Positions 1 to 7,321 of a stretch of DNA of 23,720 bases are shown here, piece after piece; the first letter of the stretch is position 1, and each line of letters begins with the position of its first letter. This stretch comes from an archaeon (lineage in GTDB: Archaea; Asgardarchaeota; Hermodarchaeia; Hermodarchaeales; Hermodarchaeaceae). The translations under genes were made by a program, and so were the position numbers. Below the pieces are notes generated by a model that was not told the DNA's origin, did not search any database, and saw nothing but the letters and a program-made list of their open reading frames with translations. The stretch spans positions 1-23,720 of the forward strand of contig JABXGU010000274.1 in the NCBI GenBank assembly GCA_016550415.1, read 5' to 3'.

Positions 1-468
1 ACAGGCTCTGCACATCGACCCACAGGTGTCCGTGATTATACACCAAAATTCCATCGTGCCACAATTGAATTGATCTTTAAGAAAAACAAAGACGCCGGTA
101 ACTCTCTCCGAAAAGAGAATCTGGACCTTGAAGCCCATCAAATGAATGGTGCAGATACTACAATAATCAGTTATGGAGCCGCAGCCAGACCGGCATATCA
201 AGCAGTAATTTCTACTCGTCAAGCAGGTGAAAACATAGGTTTCATTCGCCTTAAGACACTCTGGCCATTCCCTGAGAAACACTTGGCTAAACTTGTGAAG
301 GACATCAAGCGTATCTTCGTAGTCGAGATGAATATGGGGATGATCGTGAATGAGGTCGCCCGAATTGCTTGTCACGCCCAAGTAGAAGTCATTCCAAAAG
401 TAGCGGGTGAAATACATCAATCCAATGAAATAATCGAACACATACACAGGAGGGATAATGCCGCATGA
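1..468 (+). CDS. korA: 2-oxoacid:ferredoxin oxidoreductase alpha subunit, C-terminal part (5' end outside window)
   Basis: The reading frame is open from base 1 (first codons read TGSAHRPTG) and ends at TGA 466-468, so only the last 155 residues are present. The opening TGSxH..TG segment followed by a short helical linker and a C-terminal Rossmann-like domain (SYGAAARPAYQAV, then FIRLKTLWPFP, then FVVEMNMGMI) is typical of KorA-type alpha subunits, which bind part of the thiamine diphosphate/CoA machinery of 2-oxoglutarate or related 2-oxoacid:ferredoxin oxidoreductases. Its stop overlaps the korB start in an ATGA arrangement, indicating translational coupling. The enzyme decarboxylates a 2-oxoacid to its acyl-CoA and reduces ferredoxin. 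The exact substrate cannot be read from this fragment; 2-oxoglutarate is favoured because the beta subunit is KorB-like. Confidence 0.9.
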   Translation, partial: TGSAHRPTGVRDYTPKFHRATIELIFKKNKDAGNSLRKENLDLEAHQMNGADTTIISYGAAARPAYQAVISTRQAGENIGFIRLKTLWPFPEKHLAKLVKDIKRIFVVEMNMGMIVNEVARIACHAQVEVIPKVAGEIHQSNEIIEHIHRRDNAA

Positions 469-1370
469 CCCCCACACAAACCTCACGCCTTGGTAAACCA
501 CAAGCCTACTACCGTGACAAATACCTACGTAGCCTACCAACTGCGTTTTGTAGTGGATGTGGCAACGGTACAATTTTGAACTGCTTTGTTCGAGCAGTAG
601 ATGCTCTCATTGAAGAAAAGCAATTGCGCCATCGCGACCTCCTTTGTGTATCAGGTATTGGCTGTTCAGCATGGATTCCTAGTCCCCACTTCAAAGGAGA
701 CACTCTTCACACAACACATGGTCGCGCTATCCCTTTTGCCACAGGCGCAAAGGTCATGAATCCAAAACTTCGTGTAGTAGTCTTCACAGGTGATGGGGAT
801 GGTGCTGCCATAGGGGGTAATCACCTCATTCATGCTGCTCGACGCAATATCCCCATGACTGTCATCCTTGTCAACAACTTCAATTATGGCATGACGGGCG
901 GTCAATCCGCCCCAACCACTCCACTCCATGTTCGAACCACTACATATTTCCATAATCCTGAAGCACCCTTCAACTTGAGTCAACTTGCTTTGGGCGCAGG
1001 AGCCTCCTATGTCGCCCGCTGGACAACCTATTATGTAAACGATATCATCGAGTCCATGAAACAGGCTCTTCTCCACCAAGGATTCGCTTTCATTGAAATC
1101 ATCTCTCAATGCCCAACTTATGCTGCAGGCTTTCTTAACGAGTTTCAAGCTACACTATCAACTAAAGAACAGAAACAATTCTCACACAATCCTGGCGCAT
1201 GGATGCTTAAAGCCCTGAAAGGGAAACGAATGGGAACAAGGTTGGGTCTACCCCATTATTCACTTAAAATCAAGGAAAGATCAATTGAACTGGGAGTATT
1301 CACTCAAGAAAAGCGACCAACTCTCACCGCAGAGCTACAAAGCCTCTGGAAAGAACCCAAAGGACGGTAG
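465..1370 (+). CDS. korB: 2-oxoacid:ferredoxin oxidoreductase beta subunit (thiamine diphosphate and Fe-S binding)
   Basis: A 301-residue protein with all KorB hallmarks. CSGCGNG (C29, C32), GIGCS (C67) and SQCP (C216) supply the four cysteines expected to hold the proximal [4Fe-4S] cluster. HTTHGRAIPFATG lies near 83-94. The thiamine diphosphate/Mg site is GDGD (109-112) with NNFNYGMTGGQ (137-147). The HGRA..ATG and YGMTGGQ..PTTP wording is closer to 2-oxoglutarate-type KorB than to pyruvate-type PorB. The ATG start overlaps the korA stop by 4 bases, and an AGGAGGG ribosome site lies about ten bases upstream. With KorA and KorC it forms the ferredoxin-reducing complex; a separate ferredoxin-like delta subunit is not visible in this window. 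Confidence 0.95.
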   Translation: MTPTQTSRLGKPQAYYRDKYLRSLPTAFCSGCGNGTILNCFVRAVDALIEEKQLRHRDLLCVSGIGCSAWIPSPHFKGDTLHTTHGRAIPFATGAKVMNPKLRVVVFTGDGDGAAIGGNHLIHAARRNIPMTVILVNNFNYGMTGGQSAPTTPLHVRTTTYFHNPEAPFNLSQLALGAGASYVARWTTYYVNDIIESMKQALLHQGFAFIEIISQCPTYAAGFLNEFQATLSTKEQKQFSHNPGAWMLKALKGKRMGTRLGLPHYSLKIKERSIELGVFTQEKRPTLTAELQSLWKEPKGR

Positions 1371-1377
1371 GTCAAGG

Positions 1378-1998
1378 ATGCAGCTTACAATACGATTTGC
1401 AGGATATGGCGGCTACGGAATTGTAACAGCAAGTCGTACTCTAGGGTTATCCTTCACCGCGCAAGGTTATCATGTCCTTCAAACGGAATCTCATGGAGCT
1501 GCAGCACGAGGAGGTGCCTGCACTGCCAATCTCACAGTTTCATCCTCACCCATATACGAACTTGAATTCAGCAAGCCTGACACACTCATAGTCCTTTCAA
1601 CTTCAGGATTTCAGAAGTGTTATACGATTTGTTCAGAAATAAGCAGTAACACTCTTCTCATTGAATCAAATCTCCTTGATGATCCCACGGTCCAAAAATT
1701 CATTAATCGCATCAAAAAAGAAGAGAAAATAATAGTGTATCAACTTGATTTTCATCAAATAGTAGAAAAACTGGGTCATGTTCGCTATTTTGGAATTGCA
1801 GCATTAGGTGCGCTCTCTACAATCGACAACCGAGTTAATTTCCCCGCCCTTGAAAATACCATAAAAACCGATGCAAAACTTAAACGTTTTTCAAAACAAA
1901 ATCTTAAGGCACTAAATCTTGGCGCTAAGCTTGTCTCCATTCTATACGGCAAAACTGCTTGGTCAATGAAAAAAGAAAGGAGAGGATTAGGAAGCTAA
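1378..1998 (+). CDS. korC: 2-oxoacid:ferredoxin oxidoreductase gamma subunit
   Basis: I start this protein at ATG 1378, immediately after AGGTCAAGG and 7 bases beyond the korB stop. A longer in-frame extension would run back into korB and lacks family similarity. The resulting 206 residues match the gamma (CoA-binding) domain: IRFAGYGGYGIV at the N terminus, SHGAAARGGAC around 39-49, then KPDTLIVLS. The family consensus GxGGQG is GYGGYG here, so the usual Gln is Tyr. This is the third gene of the korABC operon. Its TAA stop (1996-1998) overlaps the TAG stop of the opposite-strand gene by 4 bases. Function follows from the family and operon; the Q-to-Y change could affect ligand contact but is not evidence of inactivity. 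Confidence 0.92.
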   Translation: MQLTIRFAGYGGYGIVTASRTLGLSFTAQGYHVLQTESHGAAARGGACTANLTVSSSPIYELEFSKPDTLIVLSTSGFQKCYTICSEISSNTLLIESNLLDDPTVQKFINRIKKEEKIIVYQLDFHQIVEKLGHVRYFGIAALGALSTIDNRVNFPALENTIKTDAKLKRFSKQNLKALNLGAKLVSILYGKTAWSMKKERRGLGS

Positions 1999-3725
1999 TT
2001 TGTTATCCTAATCCGTCCCTTAGCTGTTTTACGTACTCCTCGGATTCGGACTATCACAATTGCAGTTGCTATCAAAGCAACGATTGTTAGAGCAACAGCG
2101 GGAATGAGTGCCCATAAGCCGTTCAGTAGAGCTTCTCCGGGTGGTATTGCTGGATAGGCGGTATATACTGGGTCATGTGTTATTGCGTACCCGTCCCAGT
2201 TGGAATAGCAGGAGGAGTAGAAGTATTGGAACGTTGCCCAGTTCATGGGCCTAAAGTAACCTACGACTTGTGGAACAGAGATGAAACTATGTAAGCAATG
2301 GAATCTGTAAATGGGTGTGATTACCGTTCCAACATCATAAGTTCCTCCATCTTTGCCCCAGACATAAGTGCCTCCAAAGTCAATAGCTCCTAAACGTATC
2401 TCGTTCTCTAATAGGTCCATCCTGCCACTCACTAATTCTTCAGCGCTGGTCAGATTCTCTGTATCAACTGGTGTAGATCCGTTTCCTAGGATACGAACTC
2501 GACGAGTTACACCACTCCAATAGCTGAGGGCTAAACTGAGTCCGTCAGCTTCAGGAAGAATGGTCTGTGTTCCAGGAATCCAGAAGTTCCCAATGTGTTG
2601 ATCAACTTTGAGAACAGCTCCCTCATCTGTGAGGCTGAACCGACATGTGAATTTGAGATTCTCCACCATTGTCGGAATTCCCTCGTTCCCTTGCCATGGA
2701 ATGTACATCAACAGGAGCTGAGGACTACCAAAGAGCCTATCGAATGGAATGAGTTCTCCGTTAATGTCACTGAATTCCATACTCCATTCAATTTCTCGGT
2801 CTGCATTAAGGTGGGGGAAGCTAACATCGGAAATAGTGGCATTTCCCATGTCTAAGTTGTAGACTAGCTCTGTTTCAGTACTATTGAGTAGGTGAAACCC
2901 CAAATCAATTGCATCGGTATAGCTGAGGGCATCATTTTGGGTAAATAAGTCGATTAAGCCGTCTCCATCTGTGTCATTGAATGCTGTGAGTCCTGCGAAA
3001 TTGTGCTGCATAAATACTAGTTGATGGATGGGCAATCCAGCAGGAGTTGTGGCGTTACGTATGAGGAAGATTTCAGTAACGCCAAATCCGATTTTGCTAT
3101 ACTCTTGAGTTCCTTCACCAGTTTGAGTACCATTCATGTGCTTTGCCCATGAGTACTTAGATGAAAGATTTGGAATTACTGTATTGGGATCAACATTTAT
3201 CATGCCGTCCTTATGCCAAGAATATGTGAAGTTGTAGCTGTAGCTGAGTTGGTGATTGAAGTAATAGAGGGGGGAATGTATGAAAACTTCATCACCAGTC
3301 AATGCGGTTCTTTGTGGGCTTTCTAAAAGTCCCTCATCTATGTGCTGGTGTGAAGCCAGCCATCGAACATAACTTCTGTCTGGGTCTTGGAGAATCCTCA
3401 CAAGAAGGCAGATGTAAGTCCAGTAACGTTGCCAATGGTATTCACCTTCTTCTGTAATCACATAGGTGTTATTGCTGGTATCTGTTACAGTATAGTTTAG
3501 GGAGACTTGACCAGTAGCATCTGTTGGATTTTCCCAGTCGTCACTTGTTTGGTTCCACCATTTCCATGAAACGAAAACGCCAGGTAACATTTCATCGAAG
3601 CCTTGTAAATCTGGATTACTTGGAGCTCCTGCTACTGCAACATTTACTGCAGGCAGAAAGAGTGTGGAAACAAGTGCAACCAGAAGTGTGACAGTCATTG
3701 TTTGAGTCTTGCTAAGTGTTTTCAT
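1995..3725 (-). CDS. Large secreted/surface protein anchored by a C-terminal membrane helix, function unknown
   Basis: A 576-residue protein I cannot assign to a named family. A signal peptide is visible: basic start MKTLSK, hydrophobic core to about residue 30, AxA-like region near 30-33. Residues about 34-530 are polar and aromatic-rich and would lie outside the cell, with about a dozen N-x-S/T sequons (for example at 58, 78, 165, 198, 224, 250, 281, 295, 415). DTDGDGLID (251-259) is a calcium-binding-loop-like acidic motif. A single hydrophobic helix (about 535-560) is followed by a basic tail ending RIRITN, giving an outside-N, inside-C anchor. The ribosome site GGAGGAT precedes ATG 3725 and partly overlaps a short CCGC/GCGG hairpin. 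The next gene upstream on this strand encodes a membrane winged-helix protein that could regulate it. An S-layer-associated, sensor or binding role is possible but unproven. Confidence 0.75.
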   Translation of the reverse strand: MKTLSKTQTMTVTLLVALVSTLFLPAVNVAVAGAPSNPDLQGFDEMLPGVFVSWKWWNQTSDDWENPTDATGQVSLNYTVTDTSNNTYVITEEGEYHWQRYWTYICLLVRILQDPDRSYVRWLASHQHIDEGLLESPQRTALTGDEVFIHSPLYYFNHQLSYSYNFTYSWHKDGMINVDPNTVIPNLSSKYSWAKHMNGTQTGEGTQEYSKIGFGVTEIFLIRNATTPAGLPIHQLVFMQHNFAGLTAFNDTDGDGLIDLFTQNDALSYTDAIDLGFHLLNSTETELVYNLDMGNATISDVSFPHLNADREIEWSMEFSDINGELIPFDRLFGSPQLLLMYIPWQGNEGIPTMVENLKFTCRFSLTDEGAVLKVDQHIGNFWIPGTQTILPEADGLSLALSYWSGVTRRVRILGNGSTPVDTENLTSAEELVSGRMDLLENEIRLGAIDFGGTYVWGKDGGTYDVGTVITPIYRFHCLHSFISVPQVVGYFRPMNWATFQYFYSSCYSNWDGYAITHDPVYTAYPAIPPGEALLNGLWALIPAVALTIVALIATAIVIVRIRGVRKTAKGRIRITN

Positions 3726-3780
3726 TTTTCTCGATATCCTCCGCTTTTCATGCGGTAGCTGAGTGGCATACCTAAATACA

Positions 3781-3808
3781 CTATATTTGATGGTTCTCTG
3801 TGAACCAT
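3781..3808 (-). promoter_or_regulatory. Candidate promoter and operator of the secreted-protein gene
   Basis: Read on the minus strand, AAATATAG (3781-3788) is TATA-box-like and would place a transcription start near 3755, about 30 bases before the ATG. Directly upstream of it, where the archaeal BRE would sit, is a 7-base-arm inverted repeat, ATGGTTC-TCTGT-GAACCAT (3790-3808 on the plus strand). A palindrome against the TATA/BRE is a common arrangement for archaeal repressors or activators. The regulator is unknown; the neighbouring membrane winged-helix protein is one candidate. Confidence 0.45.
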
Positions 3809-3865
3809 TTTCAATCCATAATAATTATCGAATTTTTACTGCCTAGAATCCAAAATATGTCCTAT

Positions 3866-3887
3866 AACCGTTCAAAACCGTTTAAAA
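3866..3887. repeat. Two 10-base-spaced direct copies of AACCGTT
   Basis: AACCGTTC (from 3866) and AACCGTTT (from 3876) are repeated with a period of exactly 10 bases, one helical turn, within the 197-base gap between the two minus-strand genes. They lie about 60 bases upstream of the palindrome at 3790-3808. Helically phased repeats can be binding sites for a dimeric or cooperative protein, but two copies in AT-rich DNA can also arise by chance. Confidence 0.3.
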
Positions 3888-3922
3888 TCCCTACTCTGCC
3901 CTTTTTTTCAGAAAAGTGAAGC

Positions 3923-4417
3923 CTATCGTCGTATTTTTCTAACAAGTGTAACGAGCTTTGTTCTGCCATATTCCTTTCGAGAAATTATCGATTTAGCCTC
4001 TAAATTACTTAATGCTGTACTCAAGGTGGACTTACTCAAACCAGTTACACGTCGTAACCTATCTTGTGCTAAAGACCCCCCCTCATCTTCTAATCGGTTG
4101 AGTATGCGGCGCTCTACATTACTGAGAGTGACGACCTGAATAGGTGTTTTCACACCGGATCCTACGCTGGCTGTGGGATGGCTCACTAATTGTTCAAGGC
4201 GGGTAACTCGACTTCGAAGACGCATCACAACCAAGATTACTGCACTAAACACTAGTACTAACGCGACAATCAATGCAAAAGTAATCGCAAGAAACACGAT
4301 CTCTTGAGCAACCGGTAATACAACAATCCATGTCCATCCAGCTATAGCTAAAACGACTATAGCTAGCCCAAAAAGAAGCAGATCTGTAAACAAACGAAAA
4401 TCTCGCTTAGACGACAT
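3923..4417 (-). CDS. Membrane-anchored winged-helix transcriptional regulator (putative)
   Basis: 164 residues from ATG 4417. Two hydrophobic helices (about 10-34 and 40-66) are followed by a basic, coiled segment (RLRSRVTRLEQLV) and a C-terminal winged-helix domain (about 97-164). In that domain VERRILNRLEDEGG, LRRVTGLSKSTLSTALSNLEAK and ISRKEYGRTKLV read as helix 1, the helix-turn-helix and the wing of a MarR/ArsR-like fold. The order membrane hairpin then DNA-binding domain puts the winged helix in the cytoplasm. Similar two-helix plus winged-helix proteins are common in archaea, and their signals are mostly unknown. It lies 197 bases upstream of a large secreted protein on the same strand and is divergent from an EamA transporter, so either could be its target. 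A CTATAAGA box about 20 bases upstream suggests a short or absent leader. Confidence 0.75.
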   Translation of the reverse strand: MSSKRDFRLFTDLLLFGLAIVVLAIAGWTWIVVLPVAQEIVFLAITFALIVALVLVFSAVILVVMRLRSRVTRLEQLVSHPTASVGSGVKTPIQVVTLSNVERRILNRLEDEGGSLAQDRLRRVTGLSKSTLSTALSNLEAKSIISRKEYGRTKLVTLVRKIRR

Positions 4418-4542
4418 GGAAGATTCACACGCTTCTTATAGATGAAATAAGTTCAAGGCTTTAAACTTGGGTTTCGCATCATCATTTAAGTGACTACACA
4501 TCAGACAATTAGCAATACTGTATAGCAAGGCTGGCAATTACC

Positions 4543-5487
4543 TTGGCACGTACATTGAGTTATCTGAGTCTAATTGTTGCTGCCATATGCTTTGGTACTA
4601 TACCGGTCTTCTCCTTCTATCTAAGTTCTCTAGGTGTGCCCAGTCTGCAGCAATCCCTTTTCCGCGCCCTCTTCACTGTGCTATACCTTTTCATAATCAT
4701 CGGAGGCGTCTATAGATTCCGTAATCAACGAATTAAACGAGAACATTTGCCTTGGTTCATACTCTATGGGCTGCTTGGGGTAGGCGCTTCAATCATAGCT
4801 TACATCACAGCAATAGCTATTGGAACACCGGTTATTGTGGCAGTTTCTTTAACATACCTTTACCCAAGTTTCACACTTATTCTTGCACGAATATTTTTGC
4901 AGGAACACCTTACCCGATTGCGAGTAATTGCGGTTCCCCTTTCGATAATAGGTGCCATTGTGGTCTCTCTTCCAGTGGACATTGGTGCTATGTCAATTCC
5001 GGTTCTTGGCATTATCCTCTCTATTGCCAATGGTGTTTTTGCTGCATGTTATGTGGTTCTTGGTCGGAAATGGGGCGGACATGAAGGCTATCCAGAATTA
5101 ACAACGACTTTTTGGGGGTATATTCTCGGTTTACTCTGGATGGGACCACTAATCCTTGGTATACATTTTGTTATATCTGATCCACGGATAGTTGGCTTTC
5201 AAATCTTCCTATCACCAACAGCCTGGCTACTCCTCCTCGGATTCGCTCTTATCGGAACAACAATCCCCTACACGTTGACAAATGTCGGCGTAAAAAACAT
5301 CGACGCCTCTGCTGCATCAATCCTACTCCTTCTCGACCCAATCAGTGCTGTTATCATGGGCTATTTCTTCATGAACCAACCAGTCGCATTCTGGCAATTC
5401 ATAGGCGCCACGCTCATCCTCCTCGCAACAGTCCTTATCGCCATCGAATCCAAATCAGATAATGCCGCTAGGGAGATACCTGGGTAA
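4543..5487 (+). CDS. EamA/DMT-superfamily transporter (10 membrane helices)
   Basis: A 314-residue protein of drug/metabolite-transporter size, made of two EamA-type halves of about five helices each. The first half carries PVFSFYLSSLGVPSLQQSLFRA and the P..AVSLTYLYPSFTLILAR segment; the second carries GTTIPYTLTNVGVKNIDAS followed by LLLDPISAVIMGYFF, the classic helix 8-9 signature. Such proteins export or import amino acids, nucleotides or other small metabolites across the cytoplasmic membrane; the substrate cannot be deduced. The start is probably TTG 4543 (or TTG 4555), since no ATG is in frame nearby and an in-frame stop lies at 4510-4512. A TGTATA-like box about 25 bases upstream could mean a leaderless transcript. 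It is divergent from the membrane winged-helix gene and 98 bases ahead of the AIRS-like gene. Confidence 0.88.
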   Translation: MARTLSYLSLIVAAICFGTIPVFSFYLSSLGVPSLQQSLFRALFTVLYLFIIIGGVYRFRNQRIKREHLPWFILYGLLGVGASIIAYITAIAIGTPVIVAVSLTYLYPSFTLILARIFLQEHLTRLRVIAVPLSIIGAIVVSLPVDIGAMSIPVLGIILSIANGVFAACYVVLGRKWGGHEGYPELTTTFWGYILGLLWMGPLILGIHFVISDPRIVGFQIFLSPTAWLLLLGFALIGTTIPYTLTNVGVKNIDASAASILLLLDPISAVIMGYFFMNQPVAFWQFIGATLILLATVLIAIESKSDNAAREIPG

Positions 5488-5585
5488 GCGGAATTGTTTA
5501 TGAAGCTGCTTTTATTAATAGCCTAATTAGCGTCTGTTTCCTTAGTTCTGGTAATAATATTCCTTTGCTGAGGAGTGAATATCCT

Positions 5586-6572
5586 GTGAGTCTTCCCAAG
5601 GGCAAACTTAGTTTGGAAAAATTAGAGCAATTTGTATTCCGCCATCTTCCTCGAGTGAAAGATGTACGCAAGGTTGCTCTTGACTTTTCAGTTGCTCCAG
5701 GCTCCTCTAGTCTTGTTGCTGCCTCTGATCCAGTGATTGGTGTCCCTCTATCCTTCTATGGTTTCTTTGGTGTTCACTACTCTGCCGCTGATGTTGCAAT
5801 GGCTGGGGCAAGCCCACAATATCTAATGCTAGGCGTCTATTACCCTCCAGGCACCTCTGAGTCATGGCTTGAAGATACAATGCGGCAATTGGGTAAAGAA
5901 GCTAGCAAACTCAAAATTGGAATTCTTGGTGGCCACACAGGAGGCTATGACGGTCTAACTCTTCCCCTCCTTTCAACTACATGTATTGGTTTTCTTCCAT
6001 CAAATTACAAACCACCTGAAAAAGTTCAAGCAGGAGATGCACTCATTGCGGTGGGGCCTATTGGTCGTGAAACACTTTGGTTTTTGTCAAATGTTGAACC
6101 TAGCCAAACAGAGAATATCCTGAAACGCTCAGAAGTGAAACGTGTTGCCTTAGATCTTAGTTACTTCACGGTAGCATCTCTCATTGCTAAAATCTCACAT
6201 CAAAATATCAAAATAATGCATGATCTGGCAGAAGGAGGTCTAGCTACTGGTCTCACTGAACTTCAACAAGCCACTGGTCTTGGAATCACCATTCAGTATG
6301 ATAAAATCCCATGGGATGAAAGCGCAATCCGCCTTTTCATGCATCTTAAATGGAATCCCCTACACTGCTCATCCTTTGGAAGCTTCCTCTGCGTCACTAA
6401 CTCGAAAATTGCAGACAAAATCATTGACAAATTGCACGGTCTTGGACGTCCAGCAGCAATTATTGGACATTTTGTGGAGGAGCAAGTAATTTTCATACAA
6501 CGAGAAGACAAGAGAACGCCACTAAAACTGGGTAAGGATCCCTATCAAAAATTTACATCACGTGTAAGCTAG
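5586..6572 (+). CDS. AIR synthase-related (HypE/ThiL superfamily) ATP-binding protein
   Basis: I choose GTG 5586, preceded by GAGGAGTGA at suitable spacing; an upstream TTG (5565) is in frame but overlaps that site. The 328 residues show the two-domain AIRS fold: SDPVIG (47-52), the dimer/ATP segment ADVAMAGASP (68-77), GGHTG (115-119), then the C-terminal domain with HDLAEGGLATGL (212-223). This superfamily uses ATP to activate amide, thiocarboxamide or phosphate groups (PurM, PurL, SelD, HypE, ThiL). The wording is nearest to HypE-like archaeal 'AIR synthase-related' proteins. The DM..EG.HF-type region expected in true ThiL is absent, and no C-terminal Cys as in HypE is seen (it ends FTSRVS). 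Substrate unknown. It converges on the methyltransferase gene with a 4-base stop-codon overlap. Confidence 0.85.
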   Translation: MSLPKGKLSLEKLEQFVFRHLPRVKDVRKVALDFSVAPGSSSLVAASDPVIGVPLSFYGFFGVHYSAADVAMAGASPQYLMLGVYYPPGTSESWLEDTMRQLGKEASKLKIGILGGHTGGYDGLTLPLLSTTCIGFLPSNYKPPEKVQAGDALIAVGPIGRETLWFLSNVEPSQTENILKRSEVKRVALDLSYFTVASLIAKISHQNIKIMHDLAEGGLATGLTELQQATGLGITIQYDKIPWDESAIRLFMHLKWNPLHCSSFGSFLCVTNSKIADKIIDKLHGLGRPAAIIGHFVEEQVIFIQREDKRTPLKLGKDPYQKFTSRVS

Positions 6573-7321
6573 TTGCTGATAGGTTTTCGTGCGTGGAAAG
6601 CGAGAAAGGCTCCCCCACTACGAGTAAGCCATAATGTCCCCCATTTTTCATCAAGGGCTGCAAAACTGGGAAGTAATCCTGTGGGAGTAATACTTGAGGC
6701 ATACACTGACCCACGGTATTGCACAGCTGAAAAACTGGCTCGACGGAGCATTCTAGTAAGCTGCCATGGACTCGGAAACCGAGCAAAAGAAAAGACATCC
6801 TGTCTGACCAAATTACGAATTCGACGCTCAAATGCCCATAAACTGCTTGATGAAAGGACACCTAAAATCAAATGTCCGCCTGGTCGTAAACAAAAATAAA
6901 TTTCCTTCAGCAATTGTAAGGGTTTGGGAACAAACTCAAGCACAGTCATCCCAGTAACTAGTTCAGCCACACCCTCTCGAAATGGAAGCTTCTCAGCATC
7001 CGCCATTACTAAATCTATCTTCGGTTGATTCCGAATTTTCTTATGAGCGACCTGAAGCATGCGCCAAGAAAGATCAATACCAATCGTGTATAAGCCCCTA
7101 TGAATCACTGGTTCTAATGATAATCCTGTTCCAACACCAATATCTAAGGCAACTCCTGTAAGGGGGCGAGGTAACATAGCTGCAATCGCTGCAGTCTCAA
7201 CCTCCAAAACATAAGCTCCTAATGGAGTATCATACCACTTATCATAAAAGGAGGCAATCAATCCAAACGCTTTTGAAACAGCCTGTTTATGTGTTTCCTT
7301 GTTTTGGAGATTACTTTCCAC
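6569..7321 (-). CDS. Class I SAM-dependent methyltransferase (Methyltransf_11/UbiE-like)
   Basis: 250 residues from GTG 7321, with a strong GGGAGG ribosome site located inside the end of the ThiN gene (the two overlap by 11 bases, so they are translationally coupled). SAM-binding motif I is ALDIGVGTG (58-66). The acidic residue of motif II is D83 in GIDLS. MADAEKLPF (106-114) and TVLEFVPKP (126-134) are motifs III and IV of small-molecule methyltransferases. LRPGGHLILGV (145-155) is the post-motif strand. The substrate is unknown; the family includes quinone, lipid, tRNA and natural-product methylases. Coupling to ThiN hints at a cofactor-related substrate, but this is only context. The TAG stop shares a CTAG with the stop of the opposite AIRS-like gene. 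Confidence 0.88.
   Translation of the reverse strand: MESNLQNKETHKQAVSKAFGLIASFYDKWYDTPLGAYVLEVETAAIAAMLPRPLTGVALDIGVGTGLSLEPVIHRGLYTIGIDLSWRMLQVAHKKIRNQPKIDLVMADAEKLPFREGVAELVTGMTVLEFVPKPLQLLKEIYFCLRPGGHLILGVLSSSSLWAFERRIRNLVRQDVFSFARFPSPWQLTRMLRRASFSAVQYRGSVYASSITPTGLLPSFAALDEKWGTLWLTRSGGAFLAFHARKPISN

Noticed and set aside
666..1148. Minus-strand open frame of 160 codons inside korB
   Set aside because: KorB is unambiguous in the other strand; the antisense frame has no domain and is explained by codon bias.
6573..6899. Plus-strand open frame of 108 codons
   Set aside because: It is the complement of the methyltransferase gene, has no family similarity and no ribosome site; it is a shadow frame.
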